Below, one piece after another: positions 36,070 to 45,699 of a stretch of 64,000 nucleotides of DNA. The notes under the pieces are model-generated. The model was not told where the DNA came from and searched no databases. It was given only the letters and a program-made list of their open reading frames with translations. Made by a program: the position numbers and the translations under genes. The DNA comes from Streptomyces sp. YIM 121038. GTDB lineage: Bacteria > Actinomycetota > Actinomycetes > Streptomycetales > Streptomycetaceae. How positions within the stretch are numbered: the first letter of the stretch is position 1; each line of letters opens with the position of its first letter. The stretch is taken from the NCBI RefSeq assembly GCF_006088715.1, contig NZ_CP030771.1, forward strand, positions 5,404,001-5,468,000, written 5' to 3'.

Positions 36070-36090
36070 TGGAAACGGGAACCATTTTCA
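36070..36090. promoter_or_regulatory. Candidate Zur operator
   Basis: TGGAAA (36070-36075) and TTTTCA (36085-36090) form an inverted pair with a 9-bp centre; on the minus strand the core reads TGAAAATGGTTCCC, close to actinobacterial Zur boxes (TGAAAATNATTTTCA). It abuts the rpmG -10 box and sits upstream of rpmB, so one site could silence both operons when zinc is sufficient. Confidence 0.6.
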
Positions 36091-36103
36091 TATACTAGCC
36101 CTC
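36091..36103 (+). promoter_or_regulatory. -10 box for a leaderless rpmG mRNA
   Basis: TATACT (36091-36096) lies 7 nt before ATG 36104 and directly next to the Zur-like site. Confidence 0.6.
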
Positions 36104-36268
36104 ATGGCTCGCAACGAACTCCGCCCCGTCATCAAGCTCCGGTCCACCGCCGGCACTGGCTACACGTACGTGACCCGCAAGAACCGCCGTAACGACCCCG
36201 ACCGCCTGACCCTGCGCAAGTACGACCCCGTGGCAGGCCGCCACGTCGACTTCCGAGAGGAGCGCTGA
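36104..36268 (+). CDS. rpmG: 50S ribosomal protein L33, zinc-independent paralogue
   Basis: 54 aa with the L33 pattern [24 protein letters not shown] and [16 protein letters not shown]. All zinc-ligand cysteines are missing, the C-minus type. It is first gene of an operon with type B L31 (5-nt gap) and a CobW-like gene. Control by Zur is likely from the adjacent site. Confidence 0.95.
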   Translation: MARNELRPVIKLRSTAGTGYTYVTRKNRRNDPDRLTLRKYDPVAGRHVDFREER

Positions 36269-36273
36269 TCCGC

Positions 36274-36561
36274 GTGCGACCCGGAATCCACCCCCCGTAC
36301 GGGCCCGTCGTCTTCCGCGACAAGGCCGCGGGCTTCGCCTTCCTCACCCGCTCGACGGCCACCAGCGACAAGACGGTCGACTGGGAGGACGGCCGCACCT
36401 ACCCCGTCATCGACGTCGAGGTCTCCTCCGCGAGCCACCCCTTCTACACCGGCCAGCAGCGCGTCCTCGACACGGCGGGCCGCGTGGAACGCTTCGAGCG
36501 GCGCTACGGGGCCGCCCGCCCGTCCCCGGCGCCCGGCACCCCTGACACCGGGGACCGTTGA
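36274..36561 (+). CDS. rpmE2: 50S ribosomal protein L31 type B
   Basis: 95 aa, GTG start: [28 protein letters not shown]... and [28 protein letters not shown]. It lacks the CxxC zinc motif of type A L31. The C-terminal ~15 residues (Pro/Gly-rich) extend beyond the usual end. The stop overlaps the next ATG by 1 nt. Confidence 0.95.
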   Translation: MRPGIHPPYGPVVFRDKAAGFAFLTRSTATSDKTVDWEDGRTYPVIDVEVSSASHPFYTGQQRVLDTAGRVERFERRYGAARPSPAPGTPDTGDR

Positions 36562-37703
36562 TGACCGCCACCATGGCCGTCGCCCTCGTCGGGGGCCTGC
36601 ACGCGCAGGCCCGGGCCGCGGCCGTGGCGCGGCTCCTGGCCACCGTCCCCGACAGCGTGGCCCTGCACCACGACCTCTCCACCGCCACCACCGGCCGGGT
36701 CGTACGGACCGTGCGCGACGCCACCGGCGTCCTCTCCACCGGCGAGACGCCCCTCGTCAACGACTGCGCCTGCTGCGCCCTGCGCGAGGACCTCGTACCG
36801 GAGCTGGAGCGGCTCGCCGCGGACGGGCGCACCCGGCTCGCGGTCGTCGAGCTGTGGGACTCCGTCGAACCGAAGGCGATGGCCGAGGTCATCGCCGGGT
36901 ACGGCTCGCGGGCGCTGCGCCTGAGCGGCGTCATCACGGCCGTCGACCCGGCCCTGCTCCTGCCCTGCCTCGCCAACGGCGACGACCTGGCGGACGCGGG
37001 GCTCGCCGCGGCCCCCGGCGACCGGCGCACCGTCGCCGACACCTGGGCGCGCCAGCTGGAGTACCCGCCGGTCCTCGCCGTCCTGGACGCGGCGGGCGCC
37101 GACGCCGAGGACCGCGCGCTCCTCGCCCAGCTCCACCCGACGGCCCGCCAGGTGCCCATCGGCCACGGCGACCTGGCGGGCGCCGCGCTCGCGGGCTTCG
37201 ACGTGGAGGCGGCCGCCGCCGCGCAGCACCCGGCGTGCGCGCTGCTGCCCGCCGAGGCCGACGACAGCGGCGTCGCCACGCTCGTGTGGCACCGCCGCAG
37301 GCCCTTCCACCCCGAGCGCCTGTACGCGGCCCTGGAGGACCTCACCTGCGCGGCCGCCCGCAGCCGGGGCCGGTTCTGGCTCGCGGACCGGCCGGACACG
37401 CTGCTCGCCTGGGACGCGGCGGGCGGCGCGCTGTGCGTCGAGAGCGCGGGGCCGTGGCTGGCGTCCCTGCCGGACGCCGCCTGGGACCTGGTCCCGCCGG
37501 TGCGCCGCGCGGCCGCCGCGCTCGACTGGCACCCGGAGCACGGCGACTGCTGCCAGCACCTCGTGTTCACCTCGCCGGGCCTCGACCGCGACGCCCTCAC
37601 CCACGTCCTGGAGTCCTGCCTCCTCACGGACGAGGAGTACGCGGCGGGCCGCACGGCCTGGAAGTCCCTGCCCCCGGCGTTCGACGCCTTCTTGGAGATC
37701 TAG
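36561..37703 (+). CDS. CobW-family protein with degenerate P-loop
   Basis: 380 aa. The family fold is clear: metal-binding CxCC motif at residues 69-72 (NDCACCALREDLV), VVELWDSVEP, and the C-terminal CobW_C domain (RRRPFHPERLYAALEDL; HGDCCQHLVFTSPGLD). The N-terminal nucleotide loop reads VALVGGLHAQARAAAV and lacks the GxxGxGK[ST] signature, so GTP binding may be lost or changed. Zur-controlled CobW/ZNG proteins are thought to deliver zinc to client enzymes under scarcity. Translational coupling to L31 and the upstream Zur-like site place this one in that response. Confidence 0.88.
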   Translation: MTATMAVALVGGLHAQARAAAVARLLATVPDSVALHHDLSTATTGRVVRTVRDATGVLSTGETPLVNDCACCALREDLVPELERLAADGRTRLAVVELWDSVEPKAMAEVIAGYGSRALRLSGVITAVDPALLLPCLANGDDLADAGLAAAPGDRRTVADTWARQLEYPPVLAVLDAAGADAEDRALLAQLHPTARQVPIGHGDLAGAALAGFDVEAAAAAQHPACALLPAEADDSGVATLVWHRRRPFHPERLYAALEDLTCAAARSRGRFWLADRPDTLLAWDAAGGALCVESAGPWLASLPDAAWDLVPPVRRAAAALDWHPEHGDCCQHLVFTSPGLDRDALTHVLESCLLTDEEYAAGRTAWKSLPPAFDAFLEI

Positions 37704-37899
37704 AACGCGCTGTGGGCGATCGTCCCGCGGGGCGCCCGAAGCCACCAGGGGGGCGCACGTGCAGCGCCCGCGCTTCCGCCCGGCCAGGGCCCCGCCCCCA
37801 CCGGGAACCCCGGGGCGGATCTTGTTCGTCCCCCCGGACGGCCCCCCTGCCACCGGGCAGACCCGCGGGCCCCGAGGTCGAGGAGAGGCGGCGCCCACC

Positions 37900-38235
37900 A
37901 TGGTCAGCACCGGCGAACGCGAGGACCGGCTGTTCGCCGCGCTGGCCAACGGCACCCGCCGCGAGGTCCTGCGCCTGCTGCGCGACCGGGGCCCGCAGCC
38001 CGTACAGGCCCTCGCTTCGCACTTCGACATGCGCAGGCCCAGCCTCTCGGAGCACCTGAAGGTGCTGCGGGAGGCCGGTCTCGTCTCCGGGGAGCGCGCG
38101 GGCCGCCAGCGCATCTACCGGATCGAGGCGTTCCGCCTCGCCGAGGTGCGCGACTGGCTGGGACCGTACGAACGCCTCTGGCACGAACGCACGTGTCAAC
38201 GCACGTGCGAGCGCACGACTGGGGCCCCGGAGTAG
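37900..38235 (+). CDS. ArsR-type winged-helix regulator
   Basis: 111 aa. The HTH region is RLFAALANGTRREVLRLLRDRGPQPVQALASHFDMRRPSLSEHLKVLREAGLVSGERAGRQRIYRI. No metal-binding Cys cluster is seen in the recognition helix, though two Cys occur in the tail (RTCQRTCERT). ATG 37900 is preceded by GAGGAGAGG, with a rather long 11-nt spacing. It is on the same strand as the zinc cluster but 196 bp away, so membership is uncertain. Confidence 0.85.
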   Translation: MVSTGEREDRLFAALANGTRREVLRLLRDRGPQPVQALASHFDMRRPSLSEHLKVLREAGLVSGERAGRQRIYRIEAFRLAEVRDWLGPYERLWHERTCQRTCERTTGAPE

Positions 38236-38577
38236 TCGCACCGCGCCCGGCCGCGCGCCGCCGGAGCAGCCGTACCGCCGCCCGCCGCGCGCCGCCGGAA
38301 AATTCACCTGCCACCAGAAGGCCTCCGCGCGCGTCTGTTCCTCATGTACGAGGTCATCGGATTCGGCCAACCCCGCGCGGAAGGGGGCGCGGAAGATCAT
38401 GGACGGGGGCTGGCGTTCGCATGTCATGCGGGGTTCGACGTGGTGGCGAGGGAGCTGTAACCAGCTCACCACGCCGCGTGCACGTGCATCTGCCCATGCA
38501 TCGGCACATGAACACAGCTATGATCCGGGACAGTTGACGGCTACAACAACAGCCACGGCACCACCGGGGAGCGACCT
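38236..38577. other. Gene-free 342 bp with the DUF397 promoter
   Basis: I see no gene. The second half holds a 25-bp element (38477-38501) shared with the ATPase/HTH promoter region, a -10 box TATGAT (38519-38524) 17 nt after it, and a 50-nt leader to the DUF397 gene. Confidence 0.6.
38477..38501 (+). promoter_or_regulatory. 25-bp shared promoter element, copy 1
   Basis: Begins CGTGCACGTGCATCTGCCC and ends ATGCAT. It matches 24 of 25 bases of the element at 39666-39690 (minus strand). Here it is followed after 17 nt by TATGAT, so its last six bases (ATGCAT) sit where a -35 box should be. Confidence 0.7.
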
Positions 38578-38817
38578 GTGCACCACGTGTTCAACGGCAT
38601 GGCGGCCACGGATCTTCACGGGGTGGTCTGGCAGAAGAGCAGGCACAGCAACTCGCAGGGTTCCTGCGTGGAGTTCGCGAAGCTGCCGGGCGGCGACGTC
38701 GCCGTCCGCAACTCGCGCTTTCCGGACGGGCCCGCGCTCGTCTACACGCGCGCCGAGATCGAGGCCATGCTGCTCGGCATGAAGGACGGCGAGTTCGACC
38801 ATCTGCTCGGCGGCTGA
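38578..38817 (+). CDS. DUF397-domain protein
   Basis: 79 aa. The DUF397 pattern is clear: VVWQKSRHSNSQGSCVEFAKLPGGDVAVRNSRFPDGPALVYTRAEIEAMLLGMKDGEFDHL. GTG 38578 has GGGGAG 6 nt upstream. In Streptomyces such small proteins are encoded next to Scr1/WhiJ-type HTH genes and RsbW-like ATPases; several of these sets affect sporulation and antibiotic production (established for WhiJ and AbaA-type loci). All three members are present here. Confidence 0.92.
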   Translation: MHHVFNGMAATDLHGVVWQKSRHSNSQGSCVEFAKLPGGDVAVRNSRFPDGPALVYTRAEIEAMLLGMKDGEFDHLLGG

Positions 38818-39019
38818 CCACTTCGATCCGACGGGTCGACGAGGAGCGCGCAAGCGGGAGCAAGGCAAGCAGGGCCGGCAGAAACGATCGTCCGTGGGGG
38901 AAACCGCGACGGAAGGCGATCGTTCACGGGGACGCGGGGAGTGAACACCCGCGGGAAACGGGGGGCAGGGCTGTTCCGGCCGGCCGACGGGCCGCCCGGC
39001 CCACGGCGGGGCCGGGCCG

Positions 39020-39535
39020 TCAGGCGAGCTGGAACAGCGCCCACACCACCTTGCCGCTCAGCGCGCCGGCGAGCGGGTGCCAGCCCCAGCCGTCGCTGAA
39101 CGAGTCCACCAGGAAGAGCCCGCGGCCCGACTCCGACGCGAAGTCGTCGATGGCGTCACCGGCCTCGCGCGCGACCGGACCGTCGTCGCTGGGATCCCGT
39201 ACCGCGCACACCAGGCGTGAGGTCCACCGCATCATGTGCAGCCGCACCGGCGAGTCCTCGCCGACGACGCAGTGCACCTCGGCGTGCGTCCGGTCACCGG
39301 GAAGCGCGTGTCTCAGGGCGTTGGTGACGAGTTCGGAGACGACGAGCGCGATGTCGTCGAAGCGGTCGTCGAGCTCCCACGACGCGAGCGTCTTCCGGGT
39401 GAACTGGCGTGCGCTGCCCACGGCTTCGTAGCGGGCGGGGAGGGCGCAGGAGGCGGCGCTGGAGACCGCGGAGGGGTCGAGCGGAGGAAGGCCCTGCCGT
39501 AATGGCTCGAGCATGGTTGATCCATTCGTCCCCAT
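39020..39535 (-). CDS. RsbW-like ATP-binding protein (HATPase_c_2)
   Basis: 171 aa. A GHKL fold is visible: the N-box VVSELVTNALRHA, AVRDPSDDGP as degenerate G1 box, and ESGRGLFLVDSFSDGWGWHPLAGALSGKVVWALF as the G2/G3 region. It would act as an anti-sigma or signalling kinase. ATG 39535 was chosen because GGGGAG lies 8 nt upstream; ATG 39514 is the alternative. It is divergent from the HTH gene and convergent with the DUF397 gene. Confidence 0.9.
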   Translation of the reverse strand: MGTNGSTMLEPLRQGLPPLDPSAVSSAASCALPARYEAVGSARQFTRKTLASWELDDRFDDIALVVSELVTNALRHALPGDRTHAEVHCVVGEDSPVRLHMMRWTSRLVCAVRDPSDDGPVAREAGDAIDDFASESGRGLFLVDSFSDGWGWHPLAGALSGKVVWALFQLA

Positions 39536-39851
39536 GCGAGGCACTCCCCGGTTTTCGCGGCTCGCGGTACAAAGCGATCGAACGGTGGCGCGGTCGGTAC
39601 AGCTGGTCGGTGGAGCAGCGGCACAGAAGTGGCGCGCCGACCATGGTTCCGAATGCGTACAGCAGATGCAAGGGCAGATGCACGTGCACGCGCCGGACTT
39701 GACCGCTCCTAGGTCGCTTCTTGCCTATTTCTTCCTACGGTTTCTTGCGGAGACCTGCCTTACGCTTTCCCTTTCCGTAACCGAACGAGTACCGCCCGAA
39801 GCGTTTAATGGCAGACTGCGAGTCTCAACACCTTGGGGAGGACTGAGCGAA
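39536..39851. promoter_or_regulatory. ATPase-HTH divergent promoter region
   Basis: 316 bp without a gene. It holds the second copy of the 25-bp element (39666-39690) and, to its right, a stretch of clearly lower GC (39713-39790) with TTACG / CGTAA arms around 39759-39781. GGGGAGGA lies 9 nt before the HTH start. Confidence 0.6.
39666..39690 (-). promoter_or_regulatory. 25-bp shared promoter element, copy 2
   Basis: The minus strand reads CGTGCACGTGCATCTGCCC and ends TTGCAT, one mismatch from the copy at 38477. After 17 nt on this strand comes AACCAT, a weak -10 box, which would start the ATPase transcript about 100 nt before its ATG. Confidence 0.7.
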
Positions 39852-40763
39852 GTGACCGCTGGGGAGTCGAGCGGCTCGGTGGTACGGCGCATCCTGCTGG
39901 GCTCGCAACTGAGGCGCCTGAGGGAGGCACGCGGCATCACCCGCGAAGCGGCCGGTTACTCGATCCGCGCGTCCGAATCGAAGATCAGCCGCATGGAGTT
40001 GGGCAGGGTGAGCTTCAAGTCCAGGGACGTGGAAGACCTCCTCACGCTCTACGGCGTCATCGACGAGGCCGAGCGCTCCGCGCTCCTCTCGCTCGCCAAG
40101 GAGGCCAACCTGACCGGCTGGTGGCACAGTTACTCCGACGTCCTGCCGGGCTGGTTCCAGACATATATCGGCCTGGAGGGCGCCGCGTCCCTCATCCGCG
40201 TCTACGAAGTCCAGTTCATCAACGGTCTGTTGCAGACGGAGGCGTACGCCCACGCCGTCGTCGAGCGCGGCATGAAGGTCGCCGCGGGCAAGGCCGCAGG
40301 CCCGGGACGCACCGGGCGCCCGGCCAAGGTGAGCCAGGCCGACGTCGACCGCAGGGTGGCCCTGCGTCTTGAGCGGCAGAAGCTCCTCGTGTCCGAGCGC
40401 GCACCGCAGTTCAAGTGCGTCCTCGACGAGGCCGCGCTGCGGCGGCCGTACGGCGACCGGGAAGTGATGCGCGGTCAGATCCAGCACCTGATCGACATCT
40501 CCGAGCGGCCGAACGTGACGCTGCAGGTCATGCCCTTCACCTTCGGCGGCCACGCGGGCGAGAGCGGCGCGTTCACGATGTTGAGCTTCCCGGAGTCCGA
40601 TCTCTCGGACGTCGTCTATCTGGAGCAGCTGACCGGCGCCCTCTATCTGGACAAGCGGGAGGAAGTGGCCCAGTACGAGCGGGCGATGGCCGAGCTCCAG
40701 GAGGACTGTCCGAATCCGGCCGACAGCCGCGACCTTCTCCGTGGTCTACTCCAACTGACCTGA
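39852..40763 (+). CDS. XRE/Scr1-family helix-turn-helix regulator (WhiJ-like)
   Basis: 303 aa. The N-terminal HTH_31 is LGSQLRRLREARGITREAAGYSIRASESKISRMELGRVSFKSRDVEDLLTLYGV. The C-terminal DUF5753/Scr1-type domain includes the conserved IRVYEVQFINGLLQTEAYA and NVTLQVMPFTFGGHAG, with VVYLEQLTGALYLDKREEV. GTG 39852 has GGGGAGGA 9 nt upstream. These regulators act with DUF397 partners, which are proposed to relieve repression. It probably controls its own locus through the divergent region. Confidence 0.92.
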   Translation: MTAGESSGSVVRRILLGSQLRRLREARGITREAAGYSIRASESKISRMELGRVSFKSRDVEDLLTLYGVIDEAERSALLSLAKEANLTGWWHSYSDVLPGWFQTYIGLEGAASLIRVYEVQFINGLLQTEAYAHAVVERGMKVAAGKAAGPGRTGRPAKVSQADVDRRVALRLERQKLLVSERAPQFKCVLDEAALRRPYGDREVMRGQIQHLIDISERPNVTLQVMPFTFGGHAGESGAFTMLSFPESDLSDVVYLEQLTGALYLDKREEVAQYERAMAELQEDCPNPADSRDLLRGLLQLT

Positions 40764-40824
40764 ATCGTCAGTAGTATGACTGGAAATCAGGTGTCTGCTC
40801 ATCCGCGGCAAGGGGTCCCGACTC

Positions 40825-42282
40825 ATGTCCTTCTTCACCGATCTGGCTCACCAGTACATCGACGGTGAGTGGAAGGCCGGCTCAGGTTCCTGGGACATCA
40901 TCGACTTCAACCCGTACGACGGGGAGAAGCTCGCGTCGATCACGGTCGCCACGGCCGACGAGATCGACCAGGCCTACCGCGCCGCCCAGCGCGCGCAGGA
41001 GTCCTGGGGCGCGACCAACCCCTACACACGCCGCACGGTCTTCGAGCGCGCCCTGCGCATAGTCGAGGAGCGCGAGGCCGAGATCACCGAGGCGATCGTC
41101 GCCGAACTCGGCGGCACCCTCGTCAAGGCGGGCTTCGAGCTGCACCTGGCCAAGGAGTTCCTGCGCGAGGCGGTGCACCTGGCGCTCGCCCCGCAGGGCC
41201 GGATACTCCCCTCGCCGGACGACACCAAGGAGAACCGCCTCTACCGCGTCCCGGTCGGCGTCGTCGGCGTCATCAGCCCCTTCAACTTCCCCTTCCTGCT
41301 CTCGCTGAAGTCGGTCGCCCCGGCCATCGCGCTCGGCAACGCCGTCGTCCTCAAGCCGCACCAGAACGCGCCGGTGCTCGGCGGCAGCCTCGTCGCCAAG
41401 ATCTTCGAGGAGGCCGGGCTCCCGCCGGGCGTCCTGAACGTGGTGATCACGGACATCGCCGAGATCGGCGACGCCCTGCTCGAACACCCGGTGCCCGGCG
41501 TCATCTCCTTCACCGGCTCGGACGCCGTGGGCCGCCACGTCGCCACGGTCTGCGCCCAGACCTTCAAGCGCTGCATCCTCGAACTGGGCGGCAACAGCGC
41601 GCTGGTCGTCCTGGACGACGCGGACGTCGACTACGCGGTGGACGCCGCCGTGTTCAGCCGCTTCGTGCACCAGGGGCAGGTGTGCATGGCCGCGAACCGC
41701 ATCCTGGTGGACCGCTCGCTGCGGGACGAGTTCACCGAGAAGTTCGTCGCCAAGGTCAAGACCCTGAAGGTCGGCGACCCCGCGGACCCGTCGACGCACA
41801 TCGGTCCGCTCATCAACTCCTCGCAGGCGGAAGGCGTTTCCTCGCTGGTCGCGCAGACCGTCCAGGCGGGCGCCACGGCCCTGCTGCACGGCACCACCGA
41901 CGGCAACCTCGTGTCCCCCTCCGTCCTCACGGACCTCCCCGACGACTCCCCGGTGCTGCGCCAGGAGGTCTTCGGCCCGGTCGCGATCATCCTGCCGTTC
42001 GACGGCGAGGAGGAGGCCGTCCGCATCGCCAACGAGACGCCGTACGGCCTGAGCGGCGCGATCCACACCGGCGACACCGAGCGCGGCGTCCGCATCGCCC
42101 AGCGCATCCGCACCGGCATGATCCACATCAACGACGGCACCGTCCACGACGAGCCGATCGTGCCGTTCGGCGGCGAGAAGCACTCGGGCGTCGGGCGCCT
42201 GAACGGCGAGTCGACCGTCGAGGCCTTCACCGCGCTGAAGTGGATCTCGGTCCAGCACGGCCGCTCGCGCTTCCCCTTCTGA
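40825..42282 (+). CDS. NAD(P)-dependent aldehyde dehydrogenase (benzaldehyde dehydrogenase-like)
   Basis: 485 aa, full length. The catalytic residues are Asn154 (PFNFP), Glu253 (LELGGNS) and Cys287 (QGQVCMAANR). The C-terminal EVFGPVAIILPF and the PFGGEKHSGVGR segment are typical. It oxidises an aldehyde to the acid; similarity in feel to aromatic aldehyde dehydrogenases is inferred. AAGGGG lies 8 nt before ATG 40825. It starts 62 bp after the HTH gene, so read-through is possible. Confidence 0.9.
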   Translation: MSFFTDLAHQYIDGEWKAGSGSWDIIDFNPYDGEKLASITVATADEIDQAYRAAQRAQESWGATNPYTRRTVFERALRIVEEREAEITEAIVAELGGTLVKAGFELHLAKEFLREAVHLALAPQGRILPSPDDTKENRLYRVPVGVVGVISPFNFPFLLSLKSVAPAIALGNAVVLKPHQNAPVLGGSLVAKIFEEAGLPPGVLNVVITDIAEIGDALLEHPVPGVISFTGSDAVGRHVATVCAQTFKRCILELGGNSALVVLDDADVDYAVDAAVFSRFVHQGQVCMAANRILVDRSLRDEFTEKFVAKVKTLKVGDPADPSTHIGPLINSSQAEGVSSLVAQTVQAGATALLHGTTDGNLVSPSVLTDLPDDSPVLRQEVFGPVAIILPFDGEEEAVRIANETPYGLSGAIHTGDTERGVRIAQRIRTGMIHINDGTVHDEPIVPFGGEKHSGVGRLNGESTVEAFTALKWISVQHGRSRFPF

Positions 42283-42320
42283 GGCGCGTTCCGGCGTCTC
42301 CCGCCGCTCTGCGGGGCGCG

Positions 42321-42396
42321 TTCCGACACCTGAAGCTCGCGGACCCTTGAGGACAGAAGTTGTCCGCAAGGGTCCGTAGCGTATGAGGTGTCGGAA
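42321..42396. promoter_or_regulatory. Nested 76-nt inverted repeat upstream of the DinB gene
   Basis: Outer arms TTCCGACACCT (42321-42331) / AGGTGTCGGAA (42386-42396) are perfect. Inner arms CGGACCCTTG (42340-42349) / CAAGGGTCCG (42367-42376) are perfect and continue after one mismatch into GGACA / TGTCC with a 5-nt loop (42356-42360). No T-tract follows, so it is not a typical intrinsic terminator. Confidence 0.75.
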
Positions 42397-42431
42397 AGCC
42401 CGGCGAGCACCCTTCGGGAGAGGCGGACCCC

Positions 42432-42980
42432 ATGCCCACTCACGTCAACGCGGAAGCCCACGGCGACGAGCGCGGCGCACTCCTGGCCTTCGTCGAGGCC
42501 CAGCGCGGCGGTCTGCGCCGCTCGGTGCTCGGCCTGGACGACACGCAGGCGGCCAGCCGCCCGAGCGCCAGTGAGCTGACCCTCGGAGGCCTGGTCAAGC
42601 ACGTCGCCGAGACCGAGCTGAACTGGCTGCGCATGGCCCAGCAGAAGCCCAACGAGCGCCAGCGGACCCAGGAGACCTGGGGCGAGAGCTTCCGGCTCGT
42701 CGAGGGCGAGACGCTGGCCGGCACCCTCGCCTTCTGGGCCGAAGTGGCCGCGGAGACCGAGGAGTTCATCCGGTCCGTGCCGAGCCTGAACGACACCTTC
42801 CCGCTGCCCGAGGCGCCGTGGTTCCCCGAGGACGGCGCGGTGTCGATGCGCTGGCTGCTGCTGCACCTCGTCGAGGAGATCGGCCGTCACGCGGGCCACG
42901 CGGACATCATCCGCGAGAGCCTGGACGGCAAGACCGCCTTCGAGCTGGTGGCGCTGGAGTCGGGCCAGTCCTGGGGCTGA
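42432..42980 (+). CDS. DinB-family protein (DUF664)
   Basis: 182 aa four-helix-bundle protein. Possible metal ligands are visible: KHVAETELNWL near residue 56, and EEIGRHAGHADIIRE near residue 155, the usual His positions of DinB/mycothiol-dependent enzymes. It ends SGQSWG. The reaction is unknown; thiol transfer or isomerase activity is possible by family. GGGAGAGG lies 8 nt before ATG 42432. An exceptional dyad lies just upstream. Confidence 0.87.
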   Translation: MPTHVNAEAHGDERGALLAFVEAQRGGLRRSVLGLDDTQAASRPSASELTLGGLVKHVAETELNWLRMAQQKPNERQRTQETWGESFRLVEGETLAGTLAFWAEVAAETEEFIRSVPSLNDTFPLPEAPWFPEDGAVSMRWLLLHLVEEIGRHAGHADIIRESLDGKTAFELVALESGQSWG

Positions 42981-43008
42981 GACGTCATGGGCCTCTCGGG
43001 CCGTACCC

Positions 43009-43024
43009 TAGTCAAAGTTGATGA
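43009..43024. promoter_or_regulatory. PadR-type half operator at the padR promoter
   Basis: TAGTCAAAGTTGATGA, one good arm (TAGTCAAA) and one diverged arm. It overlaps TACCCT (43004-43009), a likely -10 box, so binding would block padR transcription. Confidence 0.55.
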
Positions 43025-43047
43025 CTGCAAGCCGAAGGGTGCGGTGA

Positions 43048-43695
43048 ATGTCGGCGATCCGGATGCTCGTCCTCGGGGCGGTCCGCCAGCACGGACGGGC
43101 GCACGGCTACCAGGTGCGCAACGACCTGGAGTACTGGGGTGCCCACGAGTGGTCCAACGCCAAGCCCGGGTCGATCTACCACGCGCTGCGGCAGCTGACC
43201 AAGCAGGGACTGCTGCACGAGCACGAGACCGCGCCGTCCACGGCGGGCGGCCCGCCCCGCACCGAGTACGAGATCACGGAGAAGGGCACCGAGGAGTTCC
43301 TGGCCCTTCTCCGCGAGGCTCTGACCGCCGTCGCGCACGACCAGAAGTCCGACGTGCTCTCGGCGGCCGTCGGCTTCATGGTCTTCCTGCCGCGCGAGGA
43401 GGTCGTCTCGCTCCTCAAGGAGCGGGTGCGCGCCATCGAGGACTGGCGCCACGGCGTCACGGAGTACTACACGCCCGAGGACGGCCCCGGGCAGCTCGGC
43501 CACATCGGCGAGATCATGAACCTCTGGGTCCACTCGGCCGACGCGGGCGCGGAGTGGACCAAGGGCCTCATCGAGCGGATCGAGAACGGCGCGTACGCCT
43601 TCGCGGGCGAGGGCGAGCCGTTCGTCGGAGTGCTCGCGGAGGGTGAGGAGAACCCGTTCGCGACGGGGGAGAAGCACCCCGGAGACCGCCGCTAG
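43048..43695 (+). CDS. PadR-family transcriptional regulator
   Basis: 215 aa. The winged helix is MLVLGAVRQHGRAHGYQVRNDLEYWGAHEWSNAKPGSIYHALRQLTKQGLLHEHE, with the wing PPRTEYEITEKG, followed by a helical C-terminal domain. It precedes an exporter operon whose promoter has a perfect PadR-like palindrome, so it most likely represses drug-export genes and itself until a ligand binds. AAGGGTG precedes ATG 43048. Confidence 0.92.
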   Translation: MSAIRMLVLGAVRQHGRAHGYQVRNDLEYWGAHEWSNAKPGSIYHALRQLTKQGLLHEHETAPSTAGGPPRTEYEITEKGTEEFLALLREALTAVAHDQKSDVLSAAVGFMVFLPREEVVSLLKERVRAIEDWRHGVTEYYTPEDGPGQLGHIGEIMNLWVHSADAGAEWTKGLIERIENGAYAFAGEGEPFVGVLAEGEENPFATGEKHPGDRR

Positions 43696-43791
43696 CGGGA
43701 GCGGCCTGGAGTGGCCCGGAGCGGCCCGGACTGAACCGCAGCGGCCCGCAGCGGCCTGTACCGGCCCGTAATGCCCTCCCTCTCGACCGAG

Positions 43792-43807
43792 TAATCAAGT
43801 TTGACTA
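43792..43807. promoter_or_regulatory. PadR-type operator, imperfect copy
   Basis: TAATCAAGTTTGACTA, 6 of 8 arm positions match the palindrome at 43838. It lies between padR and the ABC genes. Confidence 0.6.
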
Positions 43808-43837
43808 AACCGACTCCAGGGGGGTAGTTTCCTCTGC

Positions 43838-43867
43838 CTCGACCTAGTCAAACTTGACTAGGTCGAG
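43838..43867. promoter_or_regulatory. PadR-type operator, perfect palindrome
   Basis: Arms CTCGACCTAGTCAA (43838-43851) and TTGACTAGGTCGAG (43854-43867) are perfect complements with a 2-bp centre. It lies 24 bp before the ABC ATPase start codon. Confidence 0.75.
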
Positions 43868-43891
43868 CGAGCTGAGCCCGGAAGGAGTCGG

Positions 43892-45690
<1,799 letters not shown>

Positions 45691-45699
45691 TCGCGTGCC

